The notes under the pieces were generated by a model. The model was not told the DNA's origin and did no database searches. It saw only the letters and a program-made list of their open reading frames with translations. Source: Cupriavidus sp. P-10 (GTDB lineage Bacteria; Pseudomonadota; Gammaproteobacteria; Burkholderiales; Burkholderiaceae). From it: a stretch of DNA of 64,000 nucleotides. Position numbers and translations under genes: made by a program. Below, piece after piece: positions 7,774 to 17,358 of this stretch (the first letter of the stretch is position 1; each line of letters starts with the position of its first letter). The stretch covers positions 2,418,001 through 2,482,000 of the forward strand of contig NZ_AP025171.1 of the NCBI RefSeq assembly GCF_003402535.2, written 5' to 3'.

Positions 7774-8238
7774 ATGCCCTCAGAAACCGACCGCATCGAA
7801 CGCAGCATCCTGATAGAAGCCCCCGTGGCGCGCGTCTGGCACGCGCTGGCCGATGCCGACACCTTCGGCAGCTGGTTCGGCGTCAAGTTTGACGGCGCCA
7901 CCTTCACACCCGGCCGGCGCGCCGTCGGCAGCATCACCTACCCCGGCTACGAATACCTGAAATTCGACGTTCAGGTGGAACGCGTGGAGCCGGAAAAGCT
8001 GCTGTCCTGGCGCTGGCACCCCGCCCCGCTGGAACGCGGGCGCGACTACTCCGACGAACCGAGCACGCTGGTGGAATTCACGCTGCGTGAAGTCGATGGC
8101 GGCACCATGCTGACCGTGGTCGAGTCGGGCTTCGACCAGATCCCGCCAGAGCGCCGCATGGAAGCGTTCCGCATCAACGGCGGCGGCTGGGATCAACAGG
8201 TGAAGAATGTCCACAAGCACGTCACCGGCACCGCCTGA
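7774..8238 (+). CDS. SRPBCC (START/AHSA1-like) domain protein
   Basis: The 154-residue protein is a single SRPBCC fold: an N-terminal strand with ILIEAPVARVWHALADAD, a central GxxxxxGxF-type region, and the C-terminal helix beginning FRINGGGWDQQVKNV. Proteins of this type have a deep hydrophobic pocket for lipids or aromatic compounds. The gene is followed by an overlapping ArsR gene, a recurrent pairing in which the regulator may sense a ligand related to the pocket protein. AGGAGA supports the start. The ligand is unknown. Confidence 0.88.
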   Translation: MPSETDRIERSILIEAPVARVWHALADADTFGSWFGVKFDGATFTPGRRAVGSITYPGYEYLKFDVQVERVEPEKLLSWRWHPAPLERGRDYSDEPSTLVEFTLREVDGGTMLTVVESGFDQIPPERRMEAFRINGGGWDQQVKNVHKHVTGTA

Positions 8239-8566
8239 AGCGCTGGACCTGCAACAGTCCGCCGCGGTCTTTGCCGCGCTGGGCGACGAGACCCGGCTGC
8301 GGCTGGTCGCGGCGCTGTGCGCGGGCGGCGCCATGTCGATCGCGCAACTGACCGCCGGCAGCGCCATGACGCGGCAGGCGGTGACCAAGCACCTGCAGGT
8401 GCTGTCGCAGGCCGGTCTGGTGCGCGACAGCAAGGCCGGGCGCGAGCGGCTGTGGATGTTCGAGCCGGCGCAGGTCGAGGCGGCGCGGCGCTCGCTGGAG
8501 GCGATCGGAAGGCAGTGGGAATTTGCACTGGGCAAGCTGAAGCTTGCGGTGGAGACGAATCACTAG
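8207..8566 (+). CDS. ArsR-family winged-helix repressor
   Basis: The 119-residue protein has a typical ArsR winged helix-turn-helix (FAALGDETRLRLVAALC ... MTRQAVTKHLQVLSQAGLV). No metal-binding cysteine pair is present in the recognition helix region, so it belongs to the non-metal branch found with SRPBCC proteins. It overlaps the upstream gene by 32 bases, which suggests translational coupling. It probably represses its own operon through the palindrome at 7726-7745. Confidence 0.9.
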   Translation: MSTSTSPAPPEALDLQQSAAVFAALGDETRLRLVAALCAGGAMSIAQLTAGSAMTRQAVTKHLQVLSQAGLVRDSKAGRERLWMFEPAQVEAARRSLEAIGRQWEFALGKLKLAVETNH

Positions 8567-8598
8567 CTGACAACGCACCGCACCCGCCGGGTTTGCTT

Positions 8599-8620
8599 CC
8601 TCTCCCGCTTCGGGGAGAGG
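8599..8620. repeat. Intergenic palindrome, CTCTCCCGC family, copy 2
   Basis: CCTCTCCC and GGGAGAGG form an 8-bp stem around GCTTCG just after the ArsR gene. It shares the CTCTCCCGC core of the copies at 5977 and 13090. It may help end the ArsR transcript, but no T-run follows. Confidence 0.65.
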
Positions 8621-8770
8621 GACCAAACAACGACAGCCCCCACCGCAGCCCGGCTGCCTCACCACAAGCAAGTAATCCCCCGCGCACCCCGCTATACTGG
8701 GAAGCCCCCCGCCCCCACCACGGCAACACGCAGGCCGCGATCGCCCAGGCCTGCCGGAGGAAGCGCGCAA

Positions 8771-9988
8771 TTGGCTGACCACGACCTGTCCAGGCTGAAA
8801 ATCGACCGCAGCGCCACCGCCGCGCCCGGCGCCCACATCCGTCCCCGGCGCAGATGGCTGCGCTATGCGGTCATTGCGCTGATCCTGCTGGCCGTGCTCG
8901 GCATTGCCCTCAGGCTCGCCGGCCCGCAGTCGGTGCAGACCACCACCGTCGCCTCGGCCTATCCCACGCAGAATTTCACGCTGCTCAACGCCACCGGCTA
9001 TGTCGTGCCGCAGCGCAAGGCGGCGGTCGCGTCCAAGGCGCAGGGCCGGCTCGAATGGCTGGGCGTGCTGGAAGGCTCGCACGTGAAGAAGGACGAGGTC
9101 ATCGCCAGGCTCGAGAGCAAGGACGTGTCCGCTTCCTTCGCCCAGGCGCAGGCCCAGGTGAAAGTGGCACAAGCCAACCTGGCGCTGCAGCAGGCGGAAC
9201 TGAAGGACGCCGAGGTCAACCTGCGCCGCTCCGAGATCCTGATCGTGCCGAACGCGATTTCGCGCAACCAGTACGATGCCGACGTCGCGCGCTTTAACAA
9301 GGCCAGGGCTTCGGTCAGCAGTTCGCAGGCATCGATCGCGTCGGCGCAGGCCAACGCGCGCGCGGCCGAAGTCGCGGTGGAGCAGACAGTCGTGCGCGCG
9401 CCGTTCGACGGCGTGGTGCTGGTCAAGCATGCCAACGTCGGCGACAACATCACGCCGTTCTCTGCCGCCGCCGACACCAAGGGCGCGATCGTTACCATTG
9501 CCGACATGGAGACGCTGGAAGTGGAAGCCGACGTCGCCGAATCCAATATCGCCAGGATCCGCGCCGGCCAGCCGTGCGAATTGCTGCTCGACGCCCTGCC
9601 CGGCGTGCGCCTGGCCGGCCAGGTATCGCGCATCGTGCCGACGGTGGACCGCTCCAAGGCCACGGTGCTGGTCAAGGTGCGCTTCGTCGACCGCGACGCG
9701 CGCGTGCTGCCGGACATGAGCGCCAAGATCGCCTTCCTGTCGCGCGCCGCCACGGCGCGCGACCGCCAGCCGATGGTCGCGGTGCAGCCCGCCACCGTGG
9801 TCACGCGCGACGGCCGCCAGGTGGTCTATGTGGTCCGTGACGGCAAGGCGCACGAAACCCAGGTCAAGACCGGCGACAAGCTCGGCGAGCTGGTCGCGGT
9901 GCAGGGCGTCAAGCCGGGCGACGTGCTGGTGCTGTCGCCCGGCGACAAGCTCGGCGACGGCGACCGCGTCACGCCGGCCAAGCCTTGA
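8771..9988 (+). CDS. HlyD/MacA-type periplasmic adaptor of an ABC export system
   Basis: The 405-residue protein has a membrane anchor at about residues 34-55, a lipoyl/barrel-sandwich half (residues about 80-120), a long coiled-coil hairpin rich in Ala/Gln (about 120-200), the second lipoyl half (VVRAPFDGVV) and a beta-barrel domain. Such adaptors link an inner-membrane transporter to the outer membrane or periplasm. It is followed by an ATPase and two FtsX-type permeases in one operon. The start is TTG: GGAGGAA lies 8 bases before it and no ATG occurs near the N-terminus. Confidence 0.93.
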   Translation: MADHDLSRLKIDRSATAAPGAHIRPRRRWLRYAVIALILLAVLGIALRLAGPQSVQTTTVASAYPTQNFTLLNATGYVVPQRKAAVASKAQGRLEWLGVLEGSHVKKDEVIARLESKDVSASFAQAQAQVKVAQANLALQQAELKDAEVNLRRSEILIVPNAISRNQYDADVARFNKARASVSSSQASIASAQANARAAEVAVEQTVVRAPFDGVVLVKHANVGDNITPFSAAADTKGAIVTIADMETLEVEADVAESNIARIRAGQPCELLLDALPGVRLAGQVSRIVPTVDRSKATVLVKVRFVDRDARVLPDMSAKIAFLSRAATARDRQPMVAVQPATVVTRDGRQVVYVVRDGKAHETQVKTGDKLGELVAVQGVKPGDVLVLSPGDKLGDGDRVTPAKP

Positions 9989-10001
9989 AATGACAACATG
10001 A

Positions 10002-10025
10002 AGGTGACCACATGAGGGTGACCAC

Positions 10026-10029
<4 letters not shown>
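10002..10029 (+). repeat. 14-bp tandem duplication covering the ABC ATPase start codon
   Basis: Two copies of RGGTGACCACATGA stand head to tail. The second copy contains the true ATG of the ATPase (10026). The first contains an ATG (10012) that reads only MRVTT before a stop. The duplication therefore doubled the ribosome binding site and start codon. Confidence 0.85.
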
Positions 10030-10718
<689 letters not shown>

Positions 10719-10724
10719 CCCATC

Positions 10725-11879
10725 ATGTACGCGCTCAAGCTGATCACCCGCAACGCGCTGCGGCACAAGCTGCGCACCGCGCTGACCGTGCTGGGGCTGG
10801 TGATCGCGGTGCTGGCGTTCGGCCTGCTGCAGACCGTGATCGACGCGTGGTACGCGGGCGCCTCGGCGGCGTCCAGCGCGCGGCTGGTGACGCGCAATGC
10901 GATCTCGCTGGTGTTCCCGCTGCCGCTCAGCTATGAGGGACGCATCCGCGGCGTGGACGGCGTGACCATGGTGGCGCGTTCCAACTGGTTCGGCGGCATC
11001 TATCGCGACCCCAAGAATTTCTTTGCGCAGTTCGCGGTGTCGGACAACTACCTCGATCTCTATCCGGAATTCATCATCCCCGAGCAACAGCGCGCCGAAT
11101 ACCAGCGCGACCGCAAGGGTGCGCTGGTCGGCCGCCAGCTTGCCGACCAGTTCGGCTTCAAGATCGGCGACGTGATCCCGATCAAGGGCACCATCTACCC
11201 CGGCACCTGGGAGTTCGTGGTGCGCGGCATCATGGACGGCCGCGACGAAAGCATCATCACGCGGCAGATGGTGTTCCACTGGGAATACCTGAACGAGACT
11301 ATCCGCAAGAAGACGCCGCGCCAGGCCGACCAGGTCGGGGTCTACGTGCTGGGCGTGGACAACCCCGACAACACCGCGGCGATCTCGCGCAATGTCGACG
11401 CGGTGTTCCGCAACTCGCTGGCGGAGACGCTGACCGAGACCGAGCAGGCCTTCCAGCTCGGCTTCGTCGCCATGTCGAACCAGATCATCGCGGCGATCCG
11501 CGTGGTGTCCTACGTGGTGATCGTGATCATCATGGCGGTGATGGCCAATGCCATGGCGATGAGCGCGCGCGAGCGCACCGTCGAGTACGCCACGCTGAAG
11601 GCGCTGGGCTTCGGGCCGGGCTTCCTGGCGCTGCTGGTGTTCGGCGAGTCGCTGGCGATCTGCGTGGCCGGCGGCGCGCTCGGCATGCTGGCCACGCCGC
11701 CGATGGCTGCGGCCTTCAAGCAGGCGGTGGGCGGCGTGTTCCCGGTGTTCACGGTATCACCGGAAACGATGCGCGCGCAGGCCGCGTGCGCGCTGGCGGT
11801 CGGCATCGCCGCCGGCATCGTGCCCGCGGTGCAGGCCGCGCGCGTGCGCATCGTCGAAGGCCTGCGGGCGATCGGCTGA
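10725..11879 (+). CDS. FtsX/MacB-type ABC permease 1
   Basis: The 384-residue protein starts with a cytoplasmic helix and first membrane segment (about 17-38), has a periplasmic domain of about 210 residues, and ends with three membrane segments (about 260-380) including the FtsX-domain stretch [15 protein letters not shown]. It begins 7 bases after the ATPase gene. Together with the next gene it provides two unlike permeases, so the transporter is probably a heterodimer. The operon order adaptor-ATPase-permease-permease resembles DevBCA/MacAB-like exporters. Confidence 0.92.
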   Translation: MYALKLITRNALRHKLRTALTVLGLVIAVLAFGLLQTVIDAWYAGASAASSARLVTRNAISLVFPLPLSYEGRIRGVDGVTMVARSNWFGGIYRDPKNFFAQFAVSDNYLDLYPEFIIPEQQRAEYQRDRKGALVGRQLADQFGFKIGDVIPIKGTIYPGTWEFVVRGIMDGRDESIITRQMVFHWEYLNETIRKKTPRQADQVGVYVLGVDNPDNTAAISRNVDAVFRNSLAETLTETEQAFQLGFVAMSNQIIAAIRVVSYVVIVIIMAVMANAMAMSARERTVEYATLKALGFGPGFLALLVFGESLAICVAGGALGMLATPPMAAAFKQAVGGVFPVFTVSPETMRAQAACALAVGIAAGIVPAVQAARVRIVEGLRAIG

Positions 11880-11893
11880 CGCGCCCGGCAACC

Positions 11894-13060
11894 ATGGCGA
11901 TCCCGCTCACCTATATCGCGCGCAACCTGTGGGCCCGGCGCCTGACCACCGCGCTGACCGCGGGCGGGCTGGCGCTGGTGGTCTTTGTCTTCGCCACCAT
12001 GCTGATGCTGGATGCAGGCCTGAAGAAGACACTGGTCACCACCGGCGAGCACGACAACGTGGTGGTGATCCGCAAGGGCGCCGAAACCGAGATCCAGAGC
12101 GCCGTCGACCGCGGCCAGGCCGGCATCCTGGAAATGCACCCGGCGGTGGCCATGACCGGCGCCGGCCAGCCGATGGCTTCGCGCGAGGCCGTGGTGCTGA
12201 TCTCGCTGACCAAGTCGAGCACCGGCCAGCCCTCCAACGTGGTGATCCGCGGCATCTCGCCGCTGGGCATGGAACTGCGCCCGCAGGTCAGGCTCGTGGC
12301 GGGACGCATGTTCCGCCCGGGATCGGCCGAGATCATCGTCGGCAGCAGCATTGCCGGCGGCTTTGCCGGCGTGCAGATCGGCCAGCAGTTGCGCTTTGCC
12401 CAGCGCGAATGGACCGTGGTGGGCCACTTTGACGCCGGCGGCAGCGGCTTCGACTCGGAGATCTGGGGCGACGTCGACCAGCTGATGCAGTCGTTCCGGC
12501 GCAATGCGTATTCGTCGATGGTGGTACGGCTGGCCAACCCCACGCTGTTCGAGCGCTTCCGCGCCGATATCGACGTAGACCCGCGCCTGGCCGACGAGGC
12601 CAAGCGCGAGCAGGTCTTCTACAGCGACCAGTCCAAGGCGCTGTCGAGCTTTATCAATATCCTGGGCTTTACGCTGTCCACCATCTTTTCGGTCGCGGCG
12701 ATGATCGGCGCCATGATCACCATGTACGCCTCGGTGGCGAATCGCGTGTCGGAGATCGGCACGCTGCGCGCACTGGGGTTCAAGCGCGCCAATGTGCTGG
12801 TGGCCTTCCTGATCGAGGCGGCACTGCTGGGCCTGGTGGGCGGCCTGGCCGGACTGGCCTTTGCGGCGCTGATGCAGTTCGCGTCATTCTCGACCACCAA
12901 TTTCCAGACGTTTGCCGACTTGTCGTTCCGCTTCATCCTGACGCCCGGGATCGCGCTGCAGGCGCTGGCGTTCGCAATGGCGATGGGACTGGTGGGCGGC
13001 TTCCTGCCAGCGGTGCGCGCGGCAAGGATGAATATCGTGGACGCGTTGCGGGCGCATTGA
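11894..13060 (+). CDS. FtsX/MacB-type ABC permease 2
   Basis: The 388-residue protein repeats the four-helix FtsX layout: first helix at about 20-42, periplasmic domain, and three C-terminal helices with VSEIGTLRALGFKRANVL. The start at ATG 11894 was taken because the membrane topology starts there and the gap to the previous stop is 14 bases; a longer open frame upstream only overlaps the previous gene. It forms the second half of the permease pair. Confidence 0.92.
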   Translation: MAIPLTYIARNLWARRLTTALTAGGLALVVFVFATMLMLDAGLKKTLVTTGEHDNVVVIRKGAETEIQSAVDRGQAGILEMHPAVAMTGAGQPMASREAVVLISLTKSSTGQPSNVVIRGISPLGMELRPQVRLVAGRMFRPGSAEIIVGSSIAGGFAGVQIGQQLRFAQREWTVVGHFDAGGSGFDSEIWGDVDQLMQSFRRNAYSSMVVRLANPTLFERFRADIDVDPRLADEAKREQVFYSDQSKALSSFINILGFTLSTIFSVAAMIGAMITMYASVANRVSEIGTLRALGFKRANVLVAFLIEAALLGLVGGLAGLAFAALMQFASFSTTNFQTFADLSFRFILTPGIALQALAFAMAMGLVGGFLPAVRAARMNIVDALRAH

Positions 13061-13089
13061 ACGCGTGCGTTGCCGGCTGTTTGTTCCAA

Positions 13090-13107
13090 TCTCCCGCTTG
13101 CGGGAGA
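13090..13107. repeat. Intergenic palindrome, CTCTCCCGC family, copy 3
   Basis: TCTCCCGC-TT-GCGGGAGA, a perfect palindrome, follows the permease operon by 30 bases. It continues into AGGGGCCGGGGGAGAGGG. This is the third member of the family in the first 13 kb. Confidence 0.7.
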
Positions 13108-13351
13108 GGGGCCGGGGGAGAGGGCCGGTGCCTCCACGAAAGTCATGCTTATAAAAGCCATAGAGCCCGCCTGTCGTGGCCCGACACCGTCGCGTTCGCT
13201 GCCGGCTTCCGATCCTTTCCTTGCCTTCTCCCCACTGTCCGTCTACAACCCGTAGTGATGCATGCTACGCGCCAGGCCTCGCTGGCGGCCAGTGCACAAC
13301 CGGCACGGCCAGCGGCGCCCCACCGCAGGACTTACCGCCAGGACGCCCCCG

Positions 13352-14542
13352 ATGAATCTCGACCTGCTGGCTTCATTGCTGACTGCCGTGGTGGTGCTGC
13401 TGATCGGCACCCTGGTCAACCGGAGCGTGGGCATCCTGTCGCGCTACAACATCCCCGACCCCGTCACCGGCGGCCTGCTGTTCGCCATCGTCGCGTCGGT
13501 GGCCGCGGCGGGCGCGAATTTCCGCGTGGTCATCGATCCCGGCATGAAGCCGGTACTGCTGCTGATGTTCTTCGGCGGCGTGGGGCTTGGCGCCGACCTG
13601 CGCATGCTCAAGCGCGGCGGCAAGGCGCTGGTGATCTTTATCATCATCCTGCTGCCCTATATCCTGGTGCAGAACGTGGTCGGGGTGGCCATGGCCAGGA
13701 CGCTCGACCTGCACCCGATCTTCGGGCTGGTGAGCGGCTCCATCACGCTGGTGGGCGGCCACGGCACGGGGGCCGCGTACGCCGAGCGCTTCGCCGAGGT
13801 CAACAACCTGCAGGCGGTCATGGACCTGTCGATGACGGTGGCGACCATCGGCCTGGTCGTCGGCGGCATCATCGGCGGCCCGGTGGCGCAGTACCTGATC
13901 TCGCGCTACAAGCTGCGCTCGACCTCGCGCGAGGCCGGCGACACCGAGGAAGAAGCCGCCGCCGCATCGCCGATCACCACGGTCGGCGCGCTCGCGGCGC
14001 TGGCCGGCATGCTGGCCGCGGTGATCGGCGGCCGCTGGATCGCGGCGCAGATGCCGGCCGGTCCGATCACCATCCCCGGGTTCCTGTGGTGCATGATGCT
14101 CGGCATCGCAATCCGCAACCTGCTGCCGTTCATCGGCCTGCGCTTCGACGACCGCGCCACCGACCTGATCACCAACGTCTGCCTGTCGCTGTTCCTGGTG
14201 ATGACCATGATGGCGCTGGACCTCGCCGAGGTGGCGCTGTCGGCCGGCCCGTTCCTGCTGATCATCGCCATGCAGGTGGTATTCATCATCCTGTACGTGG
14301 TGTTCGTCTGCTTCCGCTTCATGGGCCGCGACTACGAGGCGGCGGTCACCTCGGCCGCGTTCATCGGCTTCAACATGGGTTCCACGGCGACCGCCATGGC
14401 CAATATGCGCGCGATCACGGCGCGCTACGGGCCGGCACCCACCAGCTACCTGATCACGCCGCTGGCCGGCGCGTTCTTTGTCGATCTGATGAACGCGTTC
14501 GTGCTGACCCTGCTGCTGGCCTTGCCGTTGATCGGAGGCTGA
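13352..14542 (+). CDS. GltS-type sodium:glutamate symporter family membrane protein
   Basis: The 396-residue protein is almost wholly hydrophobic with about ten membrane segments. It has the ESS/GltS hallmarks: PDPVTGGLLFA near the N-terminus, the pore-loop-like GSITLVGGHGTGAAYA in the first half and GFNMGSTATAMANM in the second, symmetry-related half. GltS proteins import glutamate with sodium. The start was set at ATG 13352, preceded by AGGA. A TAXI-type binding lipoprotein begins one base after its stop, which is not the normal partner of a single-component GltS symporter, so the substrate may differ from glutamate. Confidence 0.88.
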   Translation: MNLDLLASLLTAVVVLLIGTLVNRSVGILSRYNIPDPVTGGLLFAIVASVAAAGANFRVVIDPGMKPVLLLMFFGGVGLGADLRMLKRGGKALVIFIIILLPYILVQNVVGVAMARTLDLHPIFGLVSGSITLVGGHGTGAAYAERFAEVNNLQAVMDLSMTVATIGLVVGGIIGGPVAQYLISRYKLRSTSREAGDTEEEAAAASPITTVGALAALAGMLAAVIGGRWIAAQMPAGPITIPGFLWCMMLGIAIRNLLPFIGLRFDDRATDLITNVCLSLFLVMTMMALDLAEVALSAGPFLLIIAMQVVFIILYVVFVCFRFMGRDYEAAVTSAAFIGFNMGSTATAMANMRAITARYGPAPTSYLITPLAGAFFVDLMNAFVLTLLLALPLIGG

Positions 14543-14543
14543 C

Positions 14544-16118
14544 ATGCGCCGCGCCTGCCTTGCCCTCTTCTTCGCGCTGCTGGCCAGCCTCTGGCTGGCC
14601 GGTTGCGGTGGCGGCCCGAACGCCGACGGCATCCGCGCCAACCTCAACGAGCGCCTGGCGCAGGCGCTGCCGCCGGGCACCGTGCAGCTGGCCGGCATCG
14701 ACCGTCGCGGCTCGCAGTCCGATACCAAGGCACCCACCGGCGAGACCCGGCGCGTGGTGTACTTCGACGCGGAACTGAAGCTGCTGCGCGACTATGACTT
14801 CGGCGCGTGGGATTCTCCCGGCGTGGCCGGGCTGATCTCGGCGCTGGGCGCCGGACCGCGTGGCATCACCGGCATCACCAGCGGCGGCAACAAGGCCGGC
14901 GACATCCTGCGCGCGCACGGCACCGCGCTGTACCGGCGCGACGGCGAGCGCTGGGTCAGCGTGCAGTCCGCCGGCTATCGGCCGGCGGAGGCGCCCGCCG
15001 TGGCCACCAACGCGCCCACCGGCCCCGCGGCCATCCTGGACGCCATGCGCAAGGTGGTCGAGGCGGTCCAGAAGGACGCCTCGCCGGCGCAGCGTGCCGT
15101 GATCGAGCAGGAACTGACCACCGCGCACGCCAATATCCGCGCCCGGCTGGCCCGCATCGACGAGGGCTACGCCATTGCCGCCGGCGCCGAGCACGGCCAG
15201 TACCTGCGTTTCGTGCGCGCACTGGTGGACGGCGCGCGCGTGCGCGCCATCCCGCTGGTGACGCGCGGCGGCGACGAGAACCTGCGCCTGCTGCGCAGCG
15301 GCAAGGTCTCGGCGGCGATGGCGCAGGGCGATGCCGCGCTGGAAGCGTACGAGGGCAAGGGCGCCTTTGCCGAGGATGGGCCGCACGCGTCACTGCGCGC
15401 CATCGGCAGCCTGTACCCGGAACCGGTGCATGTGCTGGTGCGCGACGGCGACCCGGCGCGCTCGGTGTCCGACCTGCGCGGCAAGCGCATCGCGGTGGGC
15501 GAACGCGGCGCGGCGTCGCGCGGCACGGTGCTGCGCGTGCTGGCCGCGCACGGGCTGACCGAGAAGGATTTCAAGGCCGAGGAAGTGGGCCTGGGCGCGG
15601 CGCTGGTGGCGTTGCGCCAGAACCAGGTGGATGCCGTGATGCAGGTGATCGGCGTGCCGTCCGACAGCATCCGCGATGCGTTGAGCGAACTGCCGTTGCG
15701 GCTGCTGCCGCTGGACGAGCGCGCGATCGTGGCGATGGTCGGGCAGAAGGCGGGGTATTTCCGCGCCAGTATTGCGCCCGGCACCTATCCGGGCCTGCGA
15801 GAGCCGGTGCGCACCATCGCCACCGCGGCGATTCTGGTGACCGGCCCTGACCTGTCGGATACCGAGGTGGCAGACCTGACGCGGCTGGTGTACCGGCATG
15901 GCCGCGACTTTGTCGCGCGCGGCAGCGCCCAGGGCGGACAGATCAACGTGGCGACTGCGCGCGAAGGGCTGATGATCCCGCAGCACCTGGCGGCGGCCAA
16001 GGTGCTGGACGGGCTGGCGGCGGGCACGGCGGCCAAGCCGGGGCAGCGCCCCGCCGCGCCATCCACACCGGCGCCGGCGTCGGCAGCCGCCACCGCCTCC
16101 GCGCCCGCCGCCCGCTAG
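14544..16118 (+). CDS. TAXI-family TRAP-type substrate-binding lipoprotein with extra N-terminal region
   Basis: The 524-residue protein has a lipoprotein signal (LWLAGC, lipidated Cys21). Residues from about 208 onward form a TAXI substrate-binding domain (YAIAAGAEHGQYLRFVRAL, VRDGDPARSVSDLRGKRIAVG, GLGAALVALRQNQVDAV). Between the lipid anchor and this domain lie about 185 residues not typical of TAXI proteins, which are usually near 320 residues. The C-terminus is Ala/Pro-rich. TAXI proteins normally deliver substrate to DctQM-fused TRAP permeases; none is present here. The gene starts one base after the GltS-type symporter gene, which suggests they work together. Ligand unknown. Confidence 0.85.
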   Translation: MRRACLALFFALLASLWLAGCGGGPNADGIRANLNERLAQALPPGTVQLAGIDRRGSQSDTKAPTGETRRVVYFDAELKLLRDYDFGAWDSPGVAGLISALGAGPRGITGITSGGNKAGDILRAHGTALYRRDGERWVSVQSAGYRPAEAPAVATNAPTGPAAILDAMRKVVEAVQKDASPAQRAVIEQELTTAHANIRARLARIDEGYAIAAGAEHGQYLRFVRALVDGARVRAIPLVTRGGDENLRLLRSGKVSAAMAQGDAALEAYEGKGAFAEDGPHASLRAIGSLYPEPVHVLVRDGDPARSVSDLRGKRIAVGERGAASRGTVLRVLAAHGLTEKDFKAEEVGLGAALVALRQNQVDAVMQVIGVPSDSIRDALSELPLRLLPLDERAIVAMVGQKAGYFRASIAPGTYPGLREPVRTIATAAILVTGPDLSDTEVADLTRLVYRHGRDFVARGSAQGGQINVATAREGLMIPQHLAAAKVLDGLAAGTAAKPGQRPAAPSTPAPASAAATASAPAAR

Positions 16119-16158
16119 CCGGGAAGATGGCTGGCCGCTTCGCGCCGCCACATCGGCC

Positions 16159-16986
16159 CTACCCCGCCGCCGGCAACTCCGCCGCCAGCCGGCAACGCCG
16201 GTCCAGGAAATCACTCGCATGGCCGTTGCTGCCGGCCGCGGCATGGACTGGCTGGTCCACCAGGAAGAAACCGGCGCGGCCCTGCCGGTCTTGCCCGTAG
16301 GTGAGGAAGATGCCGCGGTCGGGCGGCGGCGCCGCGCTGCCACTGGCAGCCGGATCGTCGGCCTTGCCCCCGACCAGGGCAAACGGGTCGGCCGACAGCA
16401 CCGGCGCGGCGGCCGGGATAAACCTGGCCCGCACCGGCTTGCCGTCGAATCGCAGCGAAGTCCACTCCGTGCCGATCGGCCCGTTCGCGCCATTGACGAA
16501 GGCGCGCGCCGCGGCGCTGATGCAGTCGAGATGGATATGGAGCTGGTCCTGGCTGCGCGAGGCAAGGGAATTGACCGCCAGCCCCAGCATGTCGTCAGGC
16601 ACCGGCTTGCCCAGCGACTGTCCCACGATGCCGCGCTCGGCCCAGCCGTAGGCCCAGGCGTTGGCACCGCTGCCATCCCACGCCCTGCGGTCCTCCACCC
16701 CCTTCACCGGCCGAGCCGGGATCACCAGGTAGTGCGACGCGCCGATCGCGTCCTTGTACAGCACCAGCCCGCGCGTGCGGTCGACGCTGGCGCAATCGGC
16801 ATGTTGCGGCTGCGGCGGCGCCAGGCAGCGTTGCTGCACGTTGCGCCACAGGCCGTCGCGCCCGCCGGACAAGACGCCGACCACGTTTTCGGCGGTGCAG
16901 CCCGCCAGCATCAATGCCGCCGCCAGCGGCAGCGCGCCGCGCCGGCGTGCCGGGCGTGCCGTTATCGCCGGCAACAGCGCCTGCAT
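16159..16986 (-). CDS. cdh: CDP-diacylglycerol pyrophosphatase (lipoprotein)
   Basis: The 275-residue protein carries the Cdh signature DQLHIHLDCIS, a HIT-like HxHxD segment, and YLVIPARPVKGVED. It hydrolyses CDP-diacylglycerol to phosphatidate and CMP at the periplasmic side of the inner membrane. The N-terminus has an Arg-rich signal followed by LMLAGC, a lipobox. The start was taken at the ATG that overlaps the upstream stop as TGATG; an ATG four codons earlier (16998) is also possible. Length agrees with the family. It forms a two-gene unit with the small upstream gene. Confidence 0.88.
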   Translation of the reverse strand: MQALLPAITARPARRRGALPLAAALMLAGCTAENVVGVLSGGRDGLWRNVQQRCLAPPQPQHADCASVDRTRGLVLYKDAIGASHYLVIPARPVKGVEDRRAWDGSGANAWAYGWAERGIVGQSLGKPVPDDMLGLAVNSLASRSQDQLHIHLDCISAAARAFVNGANGPIGTEWTSLRFDGKPVRARFIPAAAPVLSADPFALVGGKADDPAASGSAAPPPDRGIFLTYGQDRQGRAGFFLVDQPVHAAAGSNGHASDFLDRRCRLAAELPAAG

Positions 16987-17219
16987 CAACGCCGGCATGG
17001 AATGCCGTAGTACGTCCCCACCCGCGGGTTGGACACGATGTAGGCGTGGCGCTGGGCCCAGAACTGGGCGTCGCGAAAGACCTCGGCCTCGCGTTCGCTC
17101 CAGGGCGTGGCCAGCAGGGGCAGGGCTTCGCCGTCGGTGGTCGGGTAGACCTGGGCCTGGTAGCGGGCCGTCTGCAGCGCGCCCGTACGGATGGTACGGA
17201 TCGTGACGTGGAGTGTCAT
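16986..17219 (-). CDS. Small hypothetical protein (77 residues)
   Basis: No family was recognised. The protein is soluble, slightly basic, with a beta-rich start (MTLHVTIRTIRTG) and a Trp/Arg-rich middle (PWSEREAEVFRDAQFWAQRHAYIVS). Its stop overlaps the cdh start in TGATG, which supports a real gene translated together with cdh. GAGAAG precedes the ATG. Codon use is GC-ending like the neighbours. Confidence 0.6.
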   Translation of the reverse strand: MTLHVTIRTIRTGALQTARYQAQVYPTTDGEALPLLATPWSEREAEVFRDAQFWAQRHAYIVSNPRVGTYYGIPCRR

Positions 17220-17358
17220 AGGCAGCTTCTCGTCATGAGGACGTCAAATCATAACCACATTCCTGTGTTGCTTTGATGACTGTGTCTGAAACCTGCTGTC
17301 AGGAGGCTGCCGCAGCCACGACCAACCCATGTCCCCCCGCCAGAAACCGGAGCCAGAC

